A stretch of 20,975 nt of DNA from Spirochaetaceae bacterium (GCA_031290855.1 JAISLM010000043.1:1-20975); one strand, 5' to 3'; numbered from the stretch's first letter, positions 5,949 through 14,648 are shown. The notes: generated by a model not told the origin, from the sequence alone. Made by a program: numbers and translations.

Positions 5949-8900
5949 GTGTTTGTTACTATTGCTTTACCGTTGAATAATTTTTTGCCGACCGGCCTTC
6001 ATATCAGAATATGCCGCGCAGCTCTGTGCGCCGCCGTCTTGTTGCCCTGCACCGCCTTTTTTGCCTGTGAAAAGGACAGAGCGGCAGACGGTGAAGCCCC
6101 CTTCGCGGCGCTTCCCGAAAAAATGCTTGTCACGGCGGACAAGGTGGGCGGCGCGTCTTACGCGAATGACGAGGCGGCGCGGCTCGCCTTCACCCTCGAT
6201 TACCGTAGCGAAAAGTCGGAACCGGAGCCTGAGGCAGAAACCCTTGACGAGGCGTCGCGGACCGCCACGACGCGGGACGCTTCCATTGTGGAAGTGATTC
6301 CCGGCCTCCGCAAACTTAGCGATTACAGGACGGCGTACAACACTGAGGGGCCGGCGCGTCCGGCGGCCGCGGCCGCCGGACGAATTCCGCCGCCACGGGA
6401 TGCGGGGCCGCTCACCGTCGTCGCCTGGGGGCCGCAAAAGTTCCTTTCGTCCGAGCTGCGCCGTCCTTCGATATTCGTGATTTTCTCGCAGCCCATGGTC
6501 CCTCTCGCCGCTCTCGGCGCTGCCTCTGACACGTCGCCGTTTGTCAGCATAGAACCGCCGCTTAAAGGCGTCTTCCGCTGGTACGGCACGTCATTCCTCA
6601 GCTTCGAGGGGGACGGGCCCTGTGAGAGCCAGCAGACTTATACGGTCGCCGTATCGCCCGGCGCCGAGTCGCTTTACGGCATCAGAATCGAGGGAGAGAC
6701 CCGCTTCAGTTTTGAAACGGAACGGCTGTCGATGAAGGCTCTCGAACCGGGCGCCGAATTCAGAAAGGAAAGCGGCTTCCGTTTTTCGGACGAGGACGTT
6801 CCGCCGGCCGCCGCAAAAAAAATAACCGTTATATTCAACTATCCGGTAAAGGCCGCCGACATAAAAAGCCATATCGTGATAGCTTCGGACGCAGGCGGGC
6901 AGAAGGACTTTGATTTAACGCAGATCGACGAGCGCCGCGTCCTCGCCTCGTTGCCGGGCGAAGTCGAGTTCGCCACGCGGGTGACGGTCACGCTTAAGGC
7001 GGGGGCCAGCTCCGGCGGCGGAAACCTGGGGACGGAGACGGACCAGGTGTTGTCGTTTAGGACGCCCGGCCCCTTCGTCGTAAGCGAGGCCGCTCGCCTG
7101 CCTCCCTGGGGGAAGTATTTTAACCTGTTCGACATTGAATTTTCCGCCCGCCTCAACGAAAGCACGGCCGGCGGAGCTATTCGGACGGAACCGGATATGC
7201 CGCTTACGGAAGACCATGTTGAAGTGGAGGGGAGCAGAGTCCGCATTTTCAACTTGCCTCTTGGTTTCGGTGAAAAATTCAAGATAATAGCCGGTACGGG
7301 CATAGAGGACGTTTACGGGAGACATCTGGAAAAGCGCTACGAAACGGAAATTACGATGCCGCCTGAGCCGCTTCCCGTCGGTTCCGCCGTGTTTTTGGAC
7401 TGGGGCGATAGTATGCTTGAGGCCCAGTTTGAACCGCGCCTTTTGTTTGAATACAGGAATATAGCCGAAAAATCATTTTATACCCTCGAACAAAAAAACA
7501 ATCCGTGGAGTCCGTCGTCCGTGAAGACGGATACCGTTTATCTTGAACGCTTCGATAAGAATTTCCGGTACTTGGAGGAAATCGATCTCCGCCCATACCT
7601 GAATCCCGGTTACAGGGGTTTCGTCTCGTTCAACGCGGATCTAAACCTTCTGCGGCGCGGCGTTGACCCGGCCACCGGAAAGCAGAAGGCCGTATCCGAA
7701 AAAAACACGCTTCGCTTGCAGGTAACGGATTTGGGTCTTACCGTCCGCCATGCATTCAACAAAACCGTCGTGATGGTAAGCTCCCTTTCTACCGGAGAGC
7801 CTGTTGAAGGGGCCGTTGTAAGGCTCGTAGCCCCCGGCGTGATCAAGGACACCGAAGACATTTCAGGCGCGGAATGTTTTGCCGAGGCTCTTACCGGCAA
7901 GGACGGGCTTGCGGTTCTTGGGACGCGGGCCGGCGCACTCCGAAACATGAAGATGACGGAAGATTTCTGGAGGCGCACCCCCTTCGTGTTTGCCGAAAAA
8001 GACGGCGACCGTGCCGTTTTCCAACCCTACTCGCATCACGCCTGGCGTTTCGGCGTTAACGCCGTCGAGCCCGTGACCGCCGAAGCCGTGCGCCCGGTAA
8101 CCTTCCTGTTTTCGGATCGCGGCTTATACAAACCGGGCGAAACCCTGACGTTTAGGGGTGTTGACAGGTCGCTCGTCCTCGGAATCTACGCTATTTACAG
8201 CGGCGAATACACTGTGGAACTTGTAAAAGGCGGGTGGCGCGGAGAGGCCGTCGCGTCTGTGGACGGCGTAACAAGCGAGTCGGGCGGCTGCTACGGCAGG
8301 ATCAGGCTGGGCGAGGAATTGACGCCGGGCCAGTACAGATTGCGGTACAAAAGAAAGGACGGCGAGGTGTGCGCCGACATTCCGGTAACGATAGCGTACT
8401 TTGAACGCCTTAGGTTTCAGGCCTCGGTATCCGCGCCCGCCCTGGACGTAGTATCGGGTGATGAAATAAACCTGACTCTGGAAGCCTCTTACCTGTCAGG
8501 CGGAAACCTTGGAGGCGCCAAGTGGTACGCTTCGTGGTTCCGGCGCCTGGACGGTTTTTATCCCGATACGGCGGAAACGAAAGCCTTCGTGTTCGGGCCG
8601 CGCAATGTTTACGACGGGAAACGCGCCGTATCTTCTTCCGCCGGTGTGCTGTCGGCGGACGGAAAGGCCGTCCTTACGCAAAAAACATCTACGGATTCCG
8701 TTCCGGGCGCGGCTTACACCTATTCCGTAGAGGCCACGGTTACCGATGTCAGCAACCAGCAAATATCGGCGTCGCGCACCGTAACCGTCCACCCCACGCT
8801 GTTTTACATTGGAATTGAGCGCCCCGCCGCACATGGTTTCGCAAAGGCGGGGGAGGAACTTTCTTTCAACTACATAACTGTAAACACTTCCGGCAAGAAA

Positions 8901-11900
8901 CTTACGGACGATTCGCGATTCTTGAGCAACGGCGGCGAGGCAGGGCTTATCAGCGTGGAACTTATCCGCGAAGAATGGACACGCGTCCAGCAGCGCGGCG
9001 TAAACAACTATGTTTACGACAACTACGAGCGGACGGAAGTAATTGACGGCGCAAAGAAGCTGGAGTTAAAGGTTTCCGGCAGTGTGAAGGTTAAGCCTTC
9101 AAAGTCAGGTTTTTATATCCTGCGGCTTTACGGCTTTGACCGTGAGGGGCGTAAGGCGCTAACCGAGTATACGTTCTATGTAACGGGCACGAATTTCTCG
9201 TACTGGAACAGAAATGACTCAAACGAGATAAACCTTGTCCCCGATCGGGCGGTGTACAATCCGGGGGATACGGCGGAGGTGCTGCTGCAAAGCCCGCTAC
9301 CCGCCGGGCGTTACCTGATCACCGTTGAGCGGGAAGGGATTTTCACCGAGGAAGTCCGCGTGTTTGACGAGGCCGTCTCTGTGATAAGTGTGCCTGTGGC
9401 GCGTAACTTTACGCCGGTGGTCTACCTGTCCGTTTCGTCCTACTCCACGCGCCGGGGCCCTCCCGTCCACGAATACGGAACGCCGGATTTGGACAAACCC
9501 AAGGGTTACTACGGCGTCGCGAAACTTTTTGTAAACCCGCGCTCCCGCGCCTTTTCCGTGAAAGTTGACGGTGGCAAAAAAGTCTTCCGTCCGGGCGAGG
9601 AGGTCACGCTGACCTTGACCGCCGAGCGGGACGGCGTCCCGCTTCCGGGCGCGGAACTTTCCCTTATGGCGGTTGACCGGGGCGTACTCGACCTGACCGG
9701 TTACCGCGTTCCAGACCCCGTCTCTTACTTCTATAACGAAACATATTTTCCGCTCGGCGTAAGCGGCGGCGATTCGCGGGCACTGCTTATCGACCCGGTA
9801 ACCTACAGCGTAAAGAACCTGTACGGCGGAGACTCCGGCGGGAACAAGATCGAGGAACGGGCGGACTTCAACCCGACCGCCGTCTTCGATCCCTTTCTCC
9901 TCACAGACGAAAACGGGAAGGTAAAATGCACGTTCACCCTGCCCGACACGCTGACAACGTACAGGATAACGGTGTTCGGGGTGCGCGGAGACCTGTTTTC
10001 GTTAAAGGAAACGGAGATCGCGGCGAGAAACGTCGTAAACGTACAGCAGGTACAGCCGCGCCGCCTCCGCGAGCGGGACACGGCGGAGGCGGGCGTCCTC
10101 ATCACGAACCTCGATTCGACGCCGCACAAGGTGAGCGTCTCTATCGGCATAGAAGAGCCCAGCGCCGGGTACGACGGCGGCCTTTTAAAACAGGCGGGTG
10201 CGGCCTTCGTTGACGGGCAGGCGGAACGCACGGTAACCGTGAAGGCGGGCGGGAACGCGCTTGTATACTTCGACGTGGCAGCGGAAAAACAGGGTGAGGT
10301 GAACCTCGTATACACGGTAAAGTCCGACGTTCTCGACGAGCGGCTTGTTCAGGGCATAGTTATCGAAAAGCCTTACATAACGGAAACTGTCGTAACTATG
10401 GGAACCCTTGCTGACGGCGACAGGGACAAAACGGAAGCACTGGTGATCCCCGCCTTCGCGGACGATGGGGAGGGCAGCCTTGCGGTAACCCTGGACGCGG
10501 CTCGCCTAAGTCTCCTGGAATCGGCGGCGGGCTACCTCTTTCACTACCCTTACGGCTGTATGGAACAGCGGAGCGCCGCCGTGCTTCCGCTTGTAATATT
10601 CGGGGAATACATCGATGCGCTTAATTTGGCGGGCGAGGTTTCCAACCCCCGCAAGGCGGCGCAAAAAGAGATCGCGGCATGGGCAAAGACCCAGCGACCG
10701 GACGGCGGCTTCCCCTACTGGCCCTCCGGCCTGGCATCCGATCCCTACGTGTCGCTCCGTATCGCGCATACCCTGGCGCTGGCGGAAGAAAAGAGCATCC
10801 CCCTTCCCTCCGCACTCAGCAAGGACAAGCTGTACGCTTACCTTTACGACGAGTACCAAAAACTGTACCGCGAGAACAATCGCCGCGGGAGCGAGGCCGA
10901 AGCCGTTCAAACCGATCCGGCCTATATGCGGAACGTGTACTTACAGGCGTATATGCTGTACGTTTTTTCCCTGCTGAAGAAACCGGTCGACGCCTCCCGC
11001 GTGTCGGCCCTCGCCGCCGCGAACAGGGACAATCCCGCAGTGCTGGCCTTTGCCGGCATGACGGCGCAAGCGATGTCGCGCGGCGACACCGCCTTCGATC
11101 TGGCGCGGACTCTCCGTAACCTCCTGCGCCCTTCCGCACGGGGTGTTGACCTGTCGGGAGGCGGGGGCGTCGATCCGGGCACATACTACGGCGGCAGAAC
11201 AGAACAACTCGCCCTCACCCTGCAATTCTTCGCCGGCCAGTATCCAGGGGACGCGATCAACACCCGCCTCCTCAATACTCTGCTGTCGAACAAGCGGGCG
11301 GACGGCTGCTGGGACAACACCGCCGTTACCGTGCGCGTACTTGCCGCCGTCGCCCGTCTGATACAGACGGAAAACCTTGACAAAACAAACGTCACGGGTG
11401 CGGTAACGCTTGACGGGAGAACCCTCGCGGGCGCGAGTTTCAACGGACCCGGTACAAAAGCCTTAACGAAGACATTCCCCTTCAGGGACTTCCCGCTTGC
11501 CGCATTACCCCGCGACACGACACTCCCGTTTAAGATAAGCCGTCGTGGCACGGGCAGCCTCTACTGGACGGCGGCCCTGAGCTACGCCCTACCGGCGGAG
11601 ATGCAGGGACGCCGTGACGAGGGGATAGGTGTGTTTCAGACAGTCTACGACTACGAGAGCGGTGAGCCGGTAAAAGAAAACCAGCTTGAAAGCGGAAAGC
11701 TCTACCGTGCCGAGGTACGGGTCTCCAGCAGCCGCGACAGGACTTTCGTTGCCCTCCGCGTCCCAGTACCAAGCGGAACAGAAATATTGAATAGCGCTTT
11801 CGTTACGACAAGCTCCGCCGTGCAAGACACGGCGGGCGAAGACGAAACCCCGCCGGCCTATTACCGCGCCCGTGCCGTGAGCAGCCAGGCTGTCTTTGAC

Positions 11901-12071
11901 AATGAGATTCAGTATTTCTGGGACAGCTTCGAAACGGGTGAGACGACCGTGCGCTTCCTGTTCCGGGCGGCCCGGCGCGGCGTGTACCCCGTCCCCCCCG
12001 CGCAGGCAGAGTGTATGTACGAAAGCGAGATCTTTGGCCGCAGCGAAGGGGCGCTCTGCACAATAAGATAA
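5949..12071 (+). CDS. Bacterial alpha-2-macroglobulin lipoprotein with thioester
   Basis: The 2040-residue protein is a bacterial alpha-2-macroglobulin, thought to trap attacking proteases in the periplasm or on the surface through a reactive thioester. A basic, hydrophobic N-terminus ends in a loose lipobox (AFFAC, C40). Repeated macroglobulin beta-domains follow. An MG2-type motif, SDRGLYKPGE, is at 722-731, and a second KPGE-like repeat (VYNPGDTAEV) lies near 1100. The A2M domain begins near 1310 (TAVFDPFLLTDENGK). The thioester CMEQ starts at C1537 and is followed by a helical thioester domain, and the C-terminal beta-domains end at 2040. The family is more often near 1600-1900 residues. 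Start: GTG at 5949, with TTG at 5973 or 5985 as alternatives; none has a clear ribosome site, so the N-terminus is uncertain. No pbpC neighbour is present. Confidence 0.9.
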   Translation: MFVTIALPLNNFLPTGLHIRICRAALCAAVLLPCTAFFACEKDRAADGEAPFAALPEKMLVTADKVGGASYANDEAARLAFTLDYRSEKSEPEPEAETLDEASRTATTRDASIVEVIPGLRKLSDYRTAYNTEGPARPAAAAAGRIPPPRDAGPLTVVAWGPQKFLSSELRRPSIFVIFSQPMVPLAALGAASDTSPFVSIEPPLKGVFRWYGTSFLSFEGDGPCESQQTYTVAVSPGAESLYGIRIEGETRFSFETERLSMKALEPGAEFRKESGFRFSDEDVPPAAAKKITVIFNYPVKAADIKSHIVIASDAGGQKDFDLTQIDERRVLASLPGEVEFATRVTVTLKAGASSGGGNLGTETDQVLSFRTPGPFVVSEAARLPPWGKYFNLFDIEFSARLNESTAGGAIRTEPDMPLTEDHVEVEGSRVRIFNLPLGFGEKFKIIAGTGIEDVYGRHLEKRYETEITMPPEPLPVGSAVFLDWGDSMLEAQFEPRLLFEYRNIAEKSFYTLEQKNNPWSPSSVKTDTVYLERFDKNFRYLEEIDLRPYLNPGYRGFVSFNADLNLLRRGVDPATGKQKAVSEKNTLRLQVTDLGLTVRHAFNKTVVMVSSLSTGEPVEGAVVRLVAPGVIKDTEDISGAECFAEALTGKDGLAVLGTRAGALRNMKMTEDFWRRTPFVFAEKDGDRAVFQPYSHHAWRFGVNAVEPVTAEAVRPVTFLFSDRGLYKPGETLTFRGVDRSLVLGIYAIYSGEYTVELVKGGWRGEAVASVDGVTSESGGCYGRIRLGEELTPGQYRLRYKRKDGEVCADIPVTIAYFERLRFQASVSAPALDVVSGDEINLTLEASYLSGGNLGGAKWYASWFRRLDGFYPDTAETKAFVFGPRNVYDGKRAVSSSAGVLSADGKAVLTQKTSTDSVPGAAYTYSVEATVTDVSNQQISASRTVTVHPTLFYIGIERPAAHGFAKAGEELSFNYITVNTSGKKLTDDSRFLSNGGEAGLISVELIREEWTRVQQRGVNNYVYDNYERTEVIDGAKKLELKVSGSVKVKPSKSGFYILRLYGFDREGRKALTEYTFYVTGTNFSYWNRNDSNEINLVPDRAVYNPGDTAEVLLQSPLPAGRYLITVEREGIFTEEVRVFDEAVSVISVPVARNFTPVVYLSVSSYSTRRGPPVHEYGTPDLDKPKGYYGVAKLFVNPRSRAFSVKVDGGKKVFRPGEEVTLTLTAERDGVPLPGAELSLMAVDRGVLDLTGYRVPDPVSYFYNETYFPLGVSGGDSRALLIDPVTYSVKNLYGGDSGGNKIEERADFNPTAVFDPFLLTDENGKVKCTFTLPDTLTTYRITVFGVRGDLFSLKETEIAARNVVNVQQVQPRRLRERDTAEAGVLITNLDSTPHKVSVSIGIEEPSAGYDGGLLKQAGAAFVDGQAERTVTVKAGGNALVYFDVAAEKQGEVNLVYTVKSDVLDERLVQGIVIEKPYITETVVTMGTLADGDRDKTEALVIPAFADDGEGSLAVTLDAARLSLLESAAGYLFHYPYGCMEQRSAAVLPLVIFGEYIDALNLAGEVSNPRKAAQKEIAAWAKTQRPDGGFPYWPSGLASDPYVSLRIAHTLALAEEKSIPLPSALSKDKLYAYLYDEYQKLYRENNRRGSEAEAVQTDPAYMRNVYLQAYMLYVFSLLKKPVDASRVSALAAANRDNPAVLAFAGMTAQAMSRGDTAFDLARTLRNLLRPSARGVDLSGGGGVDPGTYYGGRTEQLALTLQFFAGQYPGDAINTRLLNTLLSNKRADGCWDNTAVTVRVLAAVARLIQTENLDKTNVTGAVTLDGRTLAGASFNGPGTKALTKTFPFRDFPLAALPRDTTLPFKISRRGTGSLYWTAALSYALPAEMQGRRDEGIGVFQTVYDYESGEPVKENQLESGKLYRAEVRVSSSRDRTFVALRVPVPSGTEILNSAFVTTSSAVQDTAGEDETPPAYYRARAVSSQAVFDNEIQYFWDSFETGETTVRFLFRAARRGVYPVPPAQAECMYESEIFGRSEGALCTIR

Positions 12072-12109
12072 GCGCCCTAGGGCCTGTTCACACTAAGACA
12101 ATATGAGAT

Positions 12110-12178
12110 ACCCGGGAGGCTGTTCCAAAACTTCAGTTTTGTAACAGCCTGAAGCATAGCTCCTTTCCCGGGTTTTTT
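12110..12178 (+). terminator. Terminator of the alpha-2-macroglobulin gene with a repeat nested in its loop
   Basis: ACCCGGGA (12110-12117) pairs with TCCCGGGT (12166-12173), which runs into TTTTTT (12173-12178), the form of a Rho-independent terminator. The 48-base loop contains its own 15-bp hairpin, described as a separate repeat. Located 38 bases after the stop codon. Confidence 0.6.
12117..12150. repeat. Dispersed palindromic repeat nested in a terminator loop
   Basis: AGGCTGTTCCAAAAC (12117-12131) pairs with GTTTTGTAACAGCCT (12136-12150) with one mismatch around a TTCA loop. The CCAAAAC-TTCA-GTTTTG core is shared with the repeats at 5717-5736 and 15244-15265, so this is the same family or a close variant. 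Confidence 0.65.
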
Positions 12179-12213
12179 ATATGCGCTGGCCCTGGCGTTA
12201 CCGGGAAAAGGAC

Positions 12214-12242
12214 TTGCACAAATTTTCCAAAGGTGATAAACT
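12214..12242 (+). promoter_or_regulatory. Weak promoter-like pair ahead of the heptamer ORF
   Basis: TTGCAC (12214-12219) and TAAACT (12237-12242) are 17 bases apart and match the -35 and -10 consensus at 3/6 and 4/6 positions. A start near 12249 would make the downstream 53-codon ORF nearly leaderless. Confidence 0.25.
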
Positions 12243-12248
12243 ATTTAT

Positions 12249-12410
12249 ATGTTCTTGACAACACTCGGGCATAAAGACAAAAACACGGCTCACGGCTCAC
12301 GGCTCACGGCTCACGGCTCACGGCTCACGGCTCACGGCTCACGGCTCACGGCTCACGGCTCACGGCTCACGGCTCACATTATACACATAAGCGCAAAAAA
12401 AATCTACTAA
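12249..12410 (+). CDS. Short ORF spanning the heptanucleotide repeat (possible phase-variable leader)
   Basis: The ATG at 12249 opens a 53-codon frame. It reads 14 residues, then four copies of HGSRLTA encoded by the heptamer array, then 11 residues to TAA (12408-12410). SD-like AAAGGTGAT lies 12 bases upstream, which is longer than ideal. Because the unit is 7 bases, each gain or loss changes the reading frame. The repeat itself has no stop in any forward frame but does contain TGA on the reverse strand. With one more unit or two fewer, the frame would join the one that is open into the gene at 12632. No known family; it may be non-coding. Confidence 0.3.
   Translation: MFLTTLGHKDKNTAHGSRLTAHGSRLTAHGSRLTAHGSRLTAHIIHISAKKIY
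12284..12377 (+). repeat. Perfect heptanucleotide tandem repeat (CACGGCT), 13 copies plus three bases
   Basis: CACGGCT is repeated without interruption from 12284 to 12374, followed by a partial CAC. Perfect copies of a unit that is not a multiple of three are prone to slipped-strand change, as in bacterial contingency loci. It is the only such array in the window. Confidence 0.95.
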
Positions 12411-12631
12411 ACACCACCCGTATTCCTCGATATTTTTTTCAATTTTTTCCACAAACAAGCCAAATTTCCCCGTACAAGAATAAAAACACTTCAAAGGGGA
12501 ATCCTATCAGTTCAACAGGGTTCCCAATCTACTCATTAGGGTACCCGAGCAAGCAAACAGGGTGCATATCCGCTGTTTTCAGAGATCAAAAAGCCCCCAA
12601 TTCATATCTATATAAGATAAGGAGTAGCAGC

Positions 12632-13152
12632 ATGGCAGCAGCAAAAGACCTGTTCCCTGCCACCCGGGACGGCCAACTGGCAATGGCTAAGGACTGGAAG
12701 AGCGCCGCCGGGACAAATGCCCTGGCTTGTGGCATACCTCCCGCCGTCTTGACGGAACTTGACGCCCTCATAAAGGCGGCGGATACCGCCCTGGGCCTCA
12801 AACCCCGCGACACCACGCCGGGCCCACGCGGCGCCCCAGCTGCTCAGGTAACGGTGGAGACCCACCTTATCGGGCGCCACGAACCCGGCGTCAAGATTGT
12901 CTACGTTACCGGAAACCCCCAACGATCCGGCAAACAAGGACTGCCGGATATGGCACACCCCGGCTGCCCCCGGAGAAACGTCCCCCGCAAACTCCGAAGA
13001 TTTACGCAAATCTTTCTACACCAAACGGAAAAAAAGACGTAAGCGGGTTCGATTTTGGGGGCAGCGGCAAGACGGCGTATTTTGCCGTGCGGATAGAGAA
13101 CTAGGGAAAAAAGGGACCATGGAAGCCGCTGGTAAATGTACGTATCCTCTGA
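12632..13152 (+). pseudogene. Broken gene of unknown function (two frameshifts and a nonsense codon)
   Basis: A clear start (AAGGAG at 12619-12624, ATG at 12632) opens MAAAKDLFPATRDGQLAMAK and continues to about 12919 (VKIVYVTGNP). A five-C run then shifts the frame. From 12921 the next frame reads NDPANKDCRIWHTPAAPGE and on to SFYTKRKK. A seven-A run (13029-13035) shifts it again, and 13036-13152 reads FDFGGSGKTAYFAVRIEN, a TAG stop (13102-13104), then GKKGPWKPLVNVRIL and TGA. Joined, the three frames give one continuous, plausible protein with a beta-rich, fibronectin-like C-terminal part. I recall similar proteins of roughly 200 or more residues in gut treponemes with extra sequence after about residue 50, so an internal deletion is also possible. 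Function unknown. Confidence 0.7.
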
Positions 13153-13166
13153 AAGGGGCCAGGCGG

Positions 13167-13226
13167 TGTCAAAAGACGCAGGCTTTTGACATTCATTCCA
13201 TAAGTATGTAATCCGCTTATGCGGAT
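13167..13226. repeat. Hairpins between the pseudogene and the lipoprotein operon
   Basis: TGTCAAAAG/CTTTTGACA (13167-13175 with 13183-13191) is a 9-bp stem. Downstream, ATCCGC/GCGGAT (13211-13216 with 13221-13226) overlaps an alternative stem, GCTTAT/ATAAGC (13215-13220 with 13225-13230). They could be remnants of a palindromic repeat or an RNA leader. Neither is followed by a T-run. Confidence 0.4.
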
Positions 13227-13310
13227 AAGCATAGCTGAATGTTCGCTTGCCGCTTGCGCGGTAAAGGGCACAGCATAAGTGTTTTAGGTTTTTACCACAG
13301 GAGGGTAAAA

Positions 13311-14033
13311 ATGAAGAGATTTTTGTTTTTGGGAACGGTGCTTTTAATCCTGGCATCGTGCGGCACTACAACCGGTGTAGTCAAGGCCACAAAAAAAGCC
13401 GGACCGGGCGTCCTGCAAAATGAAAAAGTAATTGTTTTTGCGGGCGCCGCGCAGCGGAAGAACCCGTCAATGGGAGCATATTGGGGACAGGCTTTTGTAC
13501 ATATTTTGGAAGGCGGTCTTTTCAGTTATCCGATTTATGGTGCCGCGGCAATAGGCGACTTCAAAATAGGGGACAAAACCATTGCCGAAGAATTACCTGC
13601 ATTACAGGCGGCGTGGATAGATCAGTTTGCCGAAAATTTTTCTTCCGCCTACAGGAGACAATTCGGCGGTGATGCGGAAACGGTTCCGTATCCCTTTGAA
13701 AAGAAAATAAAGCTAAGCTATTTTAGCGGGGCAAATGCCGCAGTGAAAAGCGCTATTTCAAAATTATGCGCGGAAAACCAGGCCAGGTACGCAGTGGGAA
13801 TAGTTACGCAGGTTGTTCATGGTACCGGCGGCGGTCGAAGCATGGCGATTGGCACGCAAATTAAAACCGAAGTGTGCGTATTTGACAGCAATGGAAAAAT
13901 TGTCGCCCGGGGAAAAACCGCAACGCCAATGCTCATGGTTCAGCCCTCAAGTCTGGGTAGCTATATGCAGTTGTATGCGGCAGGAGAAGTAAACACCGAA
14001 AGTTTAATCGGTCAACTGGCTAAAACAAAGTAG
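13311..14033 (+). CDS. Lipoprotein of unknown function
   Basis: The 240-residue product begins MKRFLFLGTVLLILASC, a type II signal peptide with lipobox LASC (C17), so it should be anchored in a membrane facing the periplasm or the outside. The rest has no motif I recognise. It has a glycine-rich GTGGGRSM stretch and a hydrophobic GLFSYPIYGAAAIG segment near residue 75. The start is secure: AGGAGG (13299-13304) lies six bases before ATG 13311. The frame is open further upstream, but without a ribosome site. The next gene follows after 24 bases with its own strong site, so the two form an operon. More AT-rich than the alpha-2-macroglobulin gene. Confidence 0.8.
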   Translation: MKRFLFLGTVLLILASCGTTTGVVKATKKAGPGVLQNEKVIVFAGAAQRKNPSMGAYWGQAFVHILEGGLFSYPIYGAAAIGDFKIGDKTIAEELPALQAAWIDQFAENFSSAYRRQFGGDAETVPYPFEKKIKLSYFSGANAAVKSAISKLCAENQARYAVGIVTQVVHGTGGGRSMAIGTQIKTEVCVFDSNGKIVARGKTATPMLMVQPSSLGSYMQLYAAGEVNTESLIGQLAKTK

Positions 14034-14057
14034 CCGGTATATTTTTGGAGGATAAAG

Positions 14058-14648
14058 ATGAAAAGAAATACATTTGTATGTGCGGGAATGATCCTGCTTT
14101 TGGTTTTATTTTTTGCCGGATGCGCGAGCGTGCCGAAATTTCAGAACACGGTATCCGGTACAAGCTGGTCATACGGACCGGATGAAGACGGCATGACGGT
14201 ATTCATTTCTTTTACCAGTGCGAAGAATGCGGAGATTACGATGGATGTGGAGCCGATTGCCGGTTCATATATCGATGTTGATAAATCGGGTAAGAACGGC
14301 GCGCTTACAATCCTGAAATGGGAAGGGGCAAAGATGCAATTTGCGGAAACAATGCTTCAGGTTGGGAGATATGGAACAAACGAATTTACTTTGTTTAAGC
14401 GCTTGTCTGAAAACAGCGATCGTAGTACTGTTGCAAATTCAAGGTGGAGAAACCGTACAGACCTTCCAATAGAGCTAAATTTCCTGTCCGATGGTAAAGC
14501 AACCGCTGAATTGCACATGAAAGTATCAGGGACTTATAAATTTACCTCCGCTGACACCATTGTGATAACATCTGACTATGGTCTTGATATGCTGAAAATT
14601 GTAGACAACGGTTTGACTTTTGAAGATTTCACGCTCACAAAAAAATAA
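14058..14648 (+). CDS. Small lipoprotein, lipocalin-like
   Basis: The 196-residue product has a signal peptide ending in LFFAGC (C22). The mature part is rich in beta-strands. Patterns such as VSGTSWSYGPDEDGMTVFIS and, near the end, SGTYKFTSADTIVITS resemble the repeated strand-turn patterns of small lipocalin-like bacterial lipoproteins, though no exact family is certain. GGAGG (14047-14051) is six bases before the ATG. It probably shares a transcript and a surface or periplasmic location with the lipoprotein upstream. Ligand unknown. Confidence 0.78.
   Translation: MKRNTFVCAGMILLLVLFFAGCASVPKFQNTVSGTSWSYGPDEDGMTVFISFTSAKNAEITMDVEPIAGSYIDVDKSGKNGALTILKWEGAKMQFAETMLQVGRYGTNEFTLFKRLSENSDRSTVANSRWRNRTDLPIELNFLSDGKATAELHMKVSGTYKFTSADTIVITSDYGLDMLKIVDNGLTFEDFTLTKK

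Larger units (their letters stand above)
12072..12631. other. Intergenic region with terminator, heptamer repeat and AT-rich segment
   Basis: This 560-base gap holds the nested terminator (12110-12178), a weak promoter-like pair, the heptanucleotide array (12284-12377) in a 53-codon ORF, and an AT-rich segment (12378-12618) with poly-A and poly-T runs. The AT-rich segment has no recognised gene but is open in one frame all the way into the following pseudogene. Confidence 0.6.

Noticed and set aside
9803..10315. 170-codon minus-strand ORF in the alpha-2-macroglobulin gene
   Set aside because: It overlaps the conserved A2M domain on the other strand and has no start signal.
12255..12260. TTGACA just before the heptamer array, considered as a promoter whose spacing the repeat changes
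   Set aside because: No -10 hexamer lies 16-18 bases downstream; the next TATA-like sequence is over 100 bases away, after the array.
12284..12377. Heptamer array considered as a CRISPR or origin-iteron array
   Set aside because: The units are only 7 bases with no spacers, and no dnaA or rep gene or DnaA-box cluster is near; a slippage-prone simple repeat explains it.
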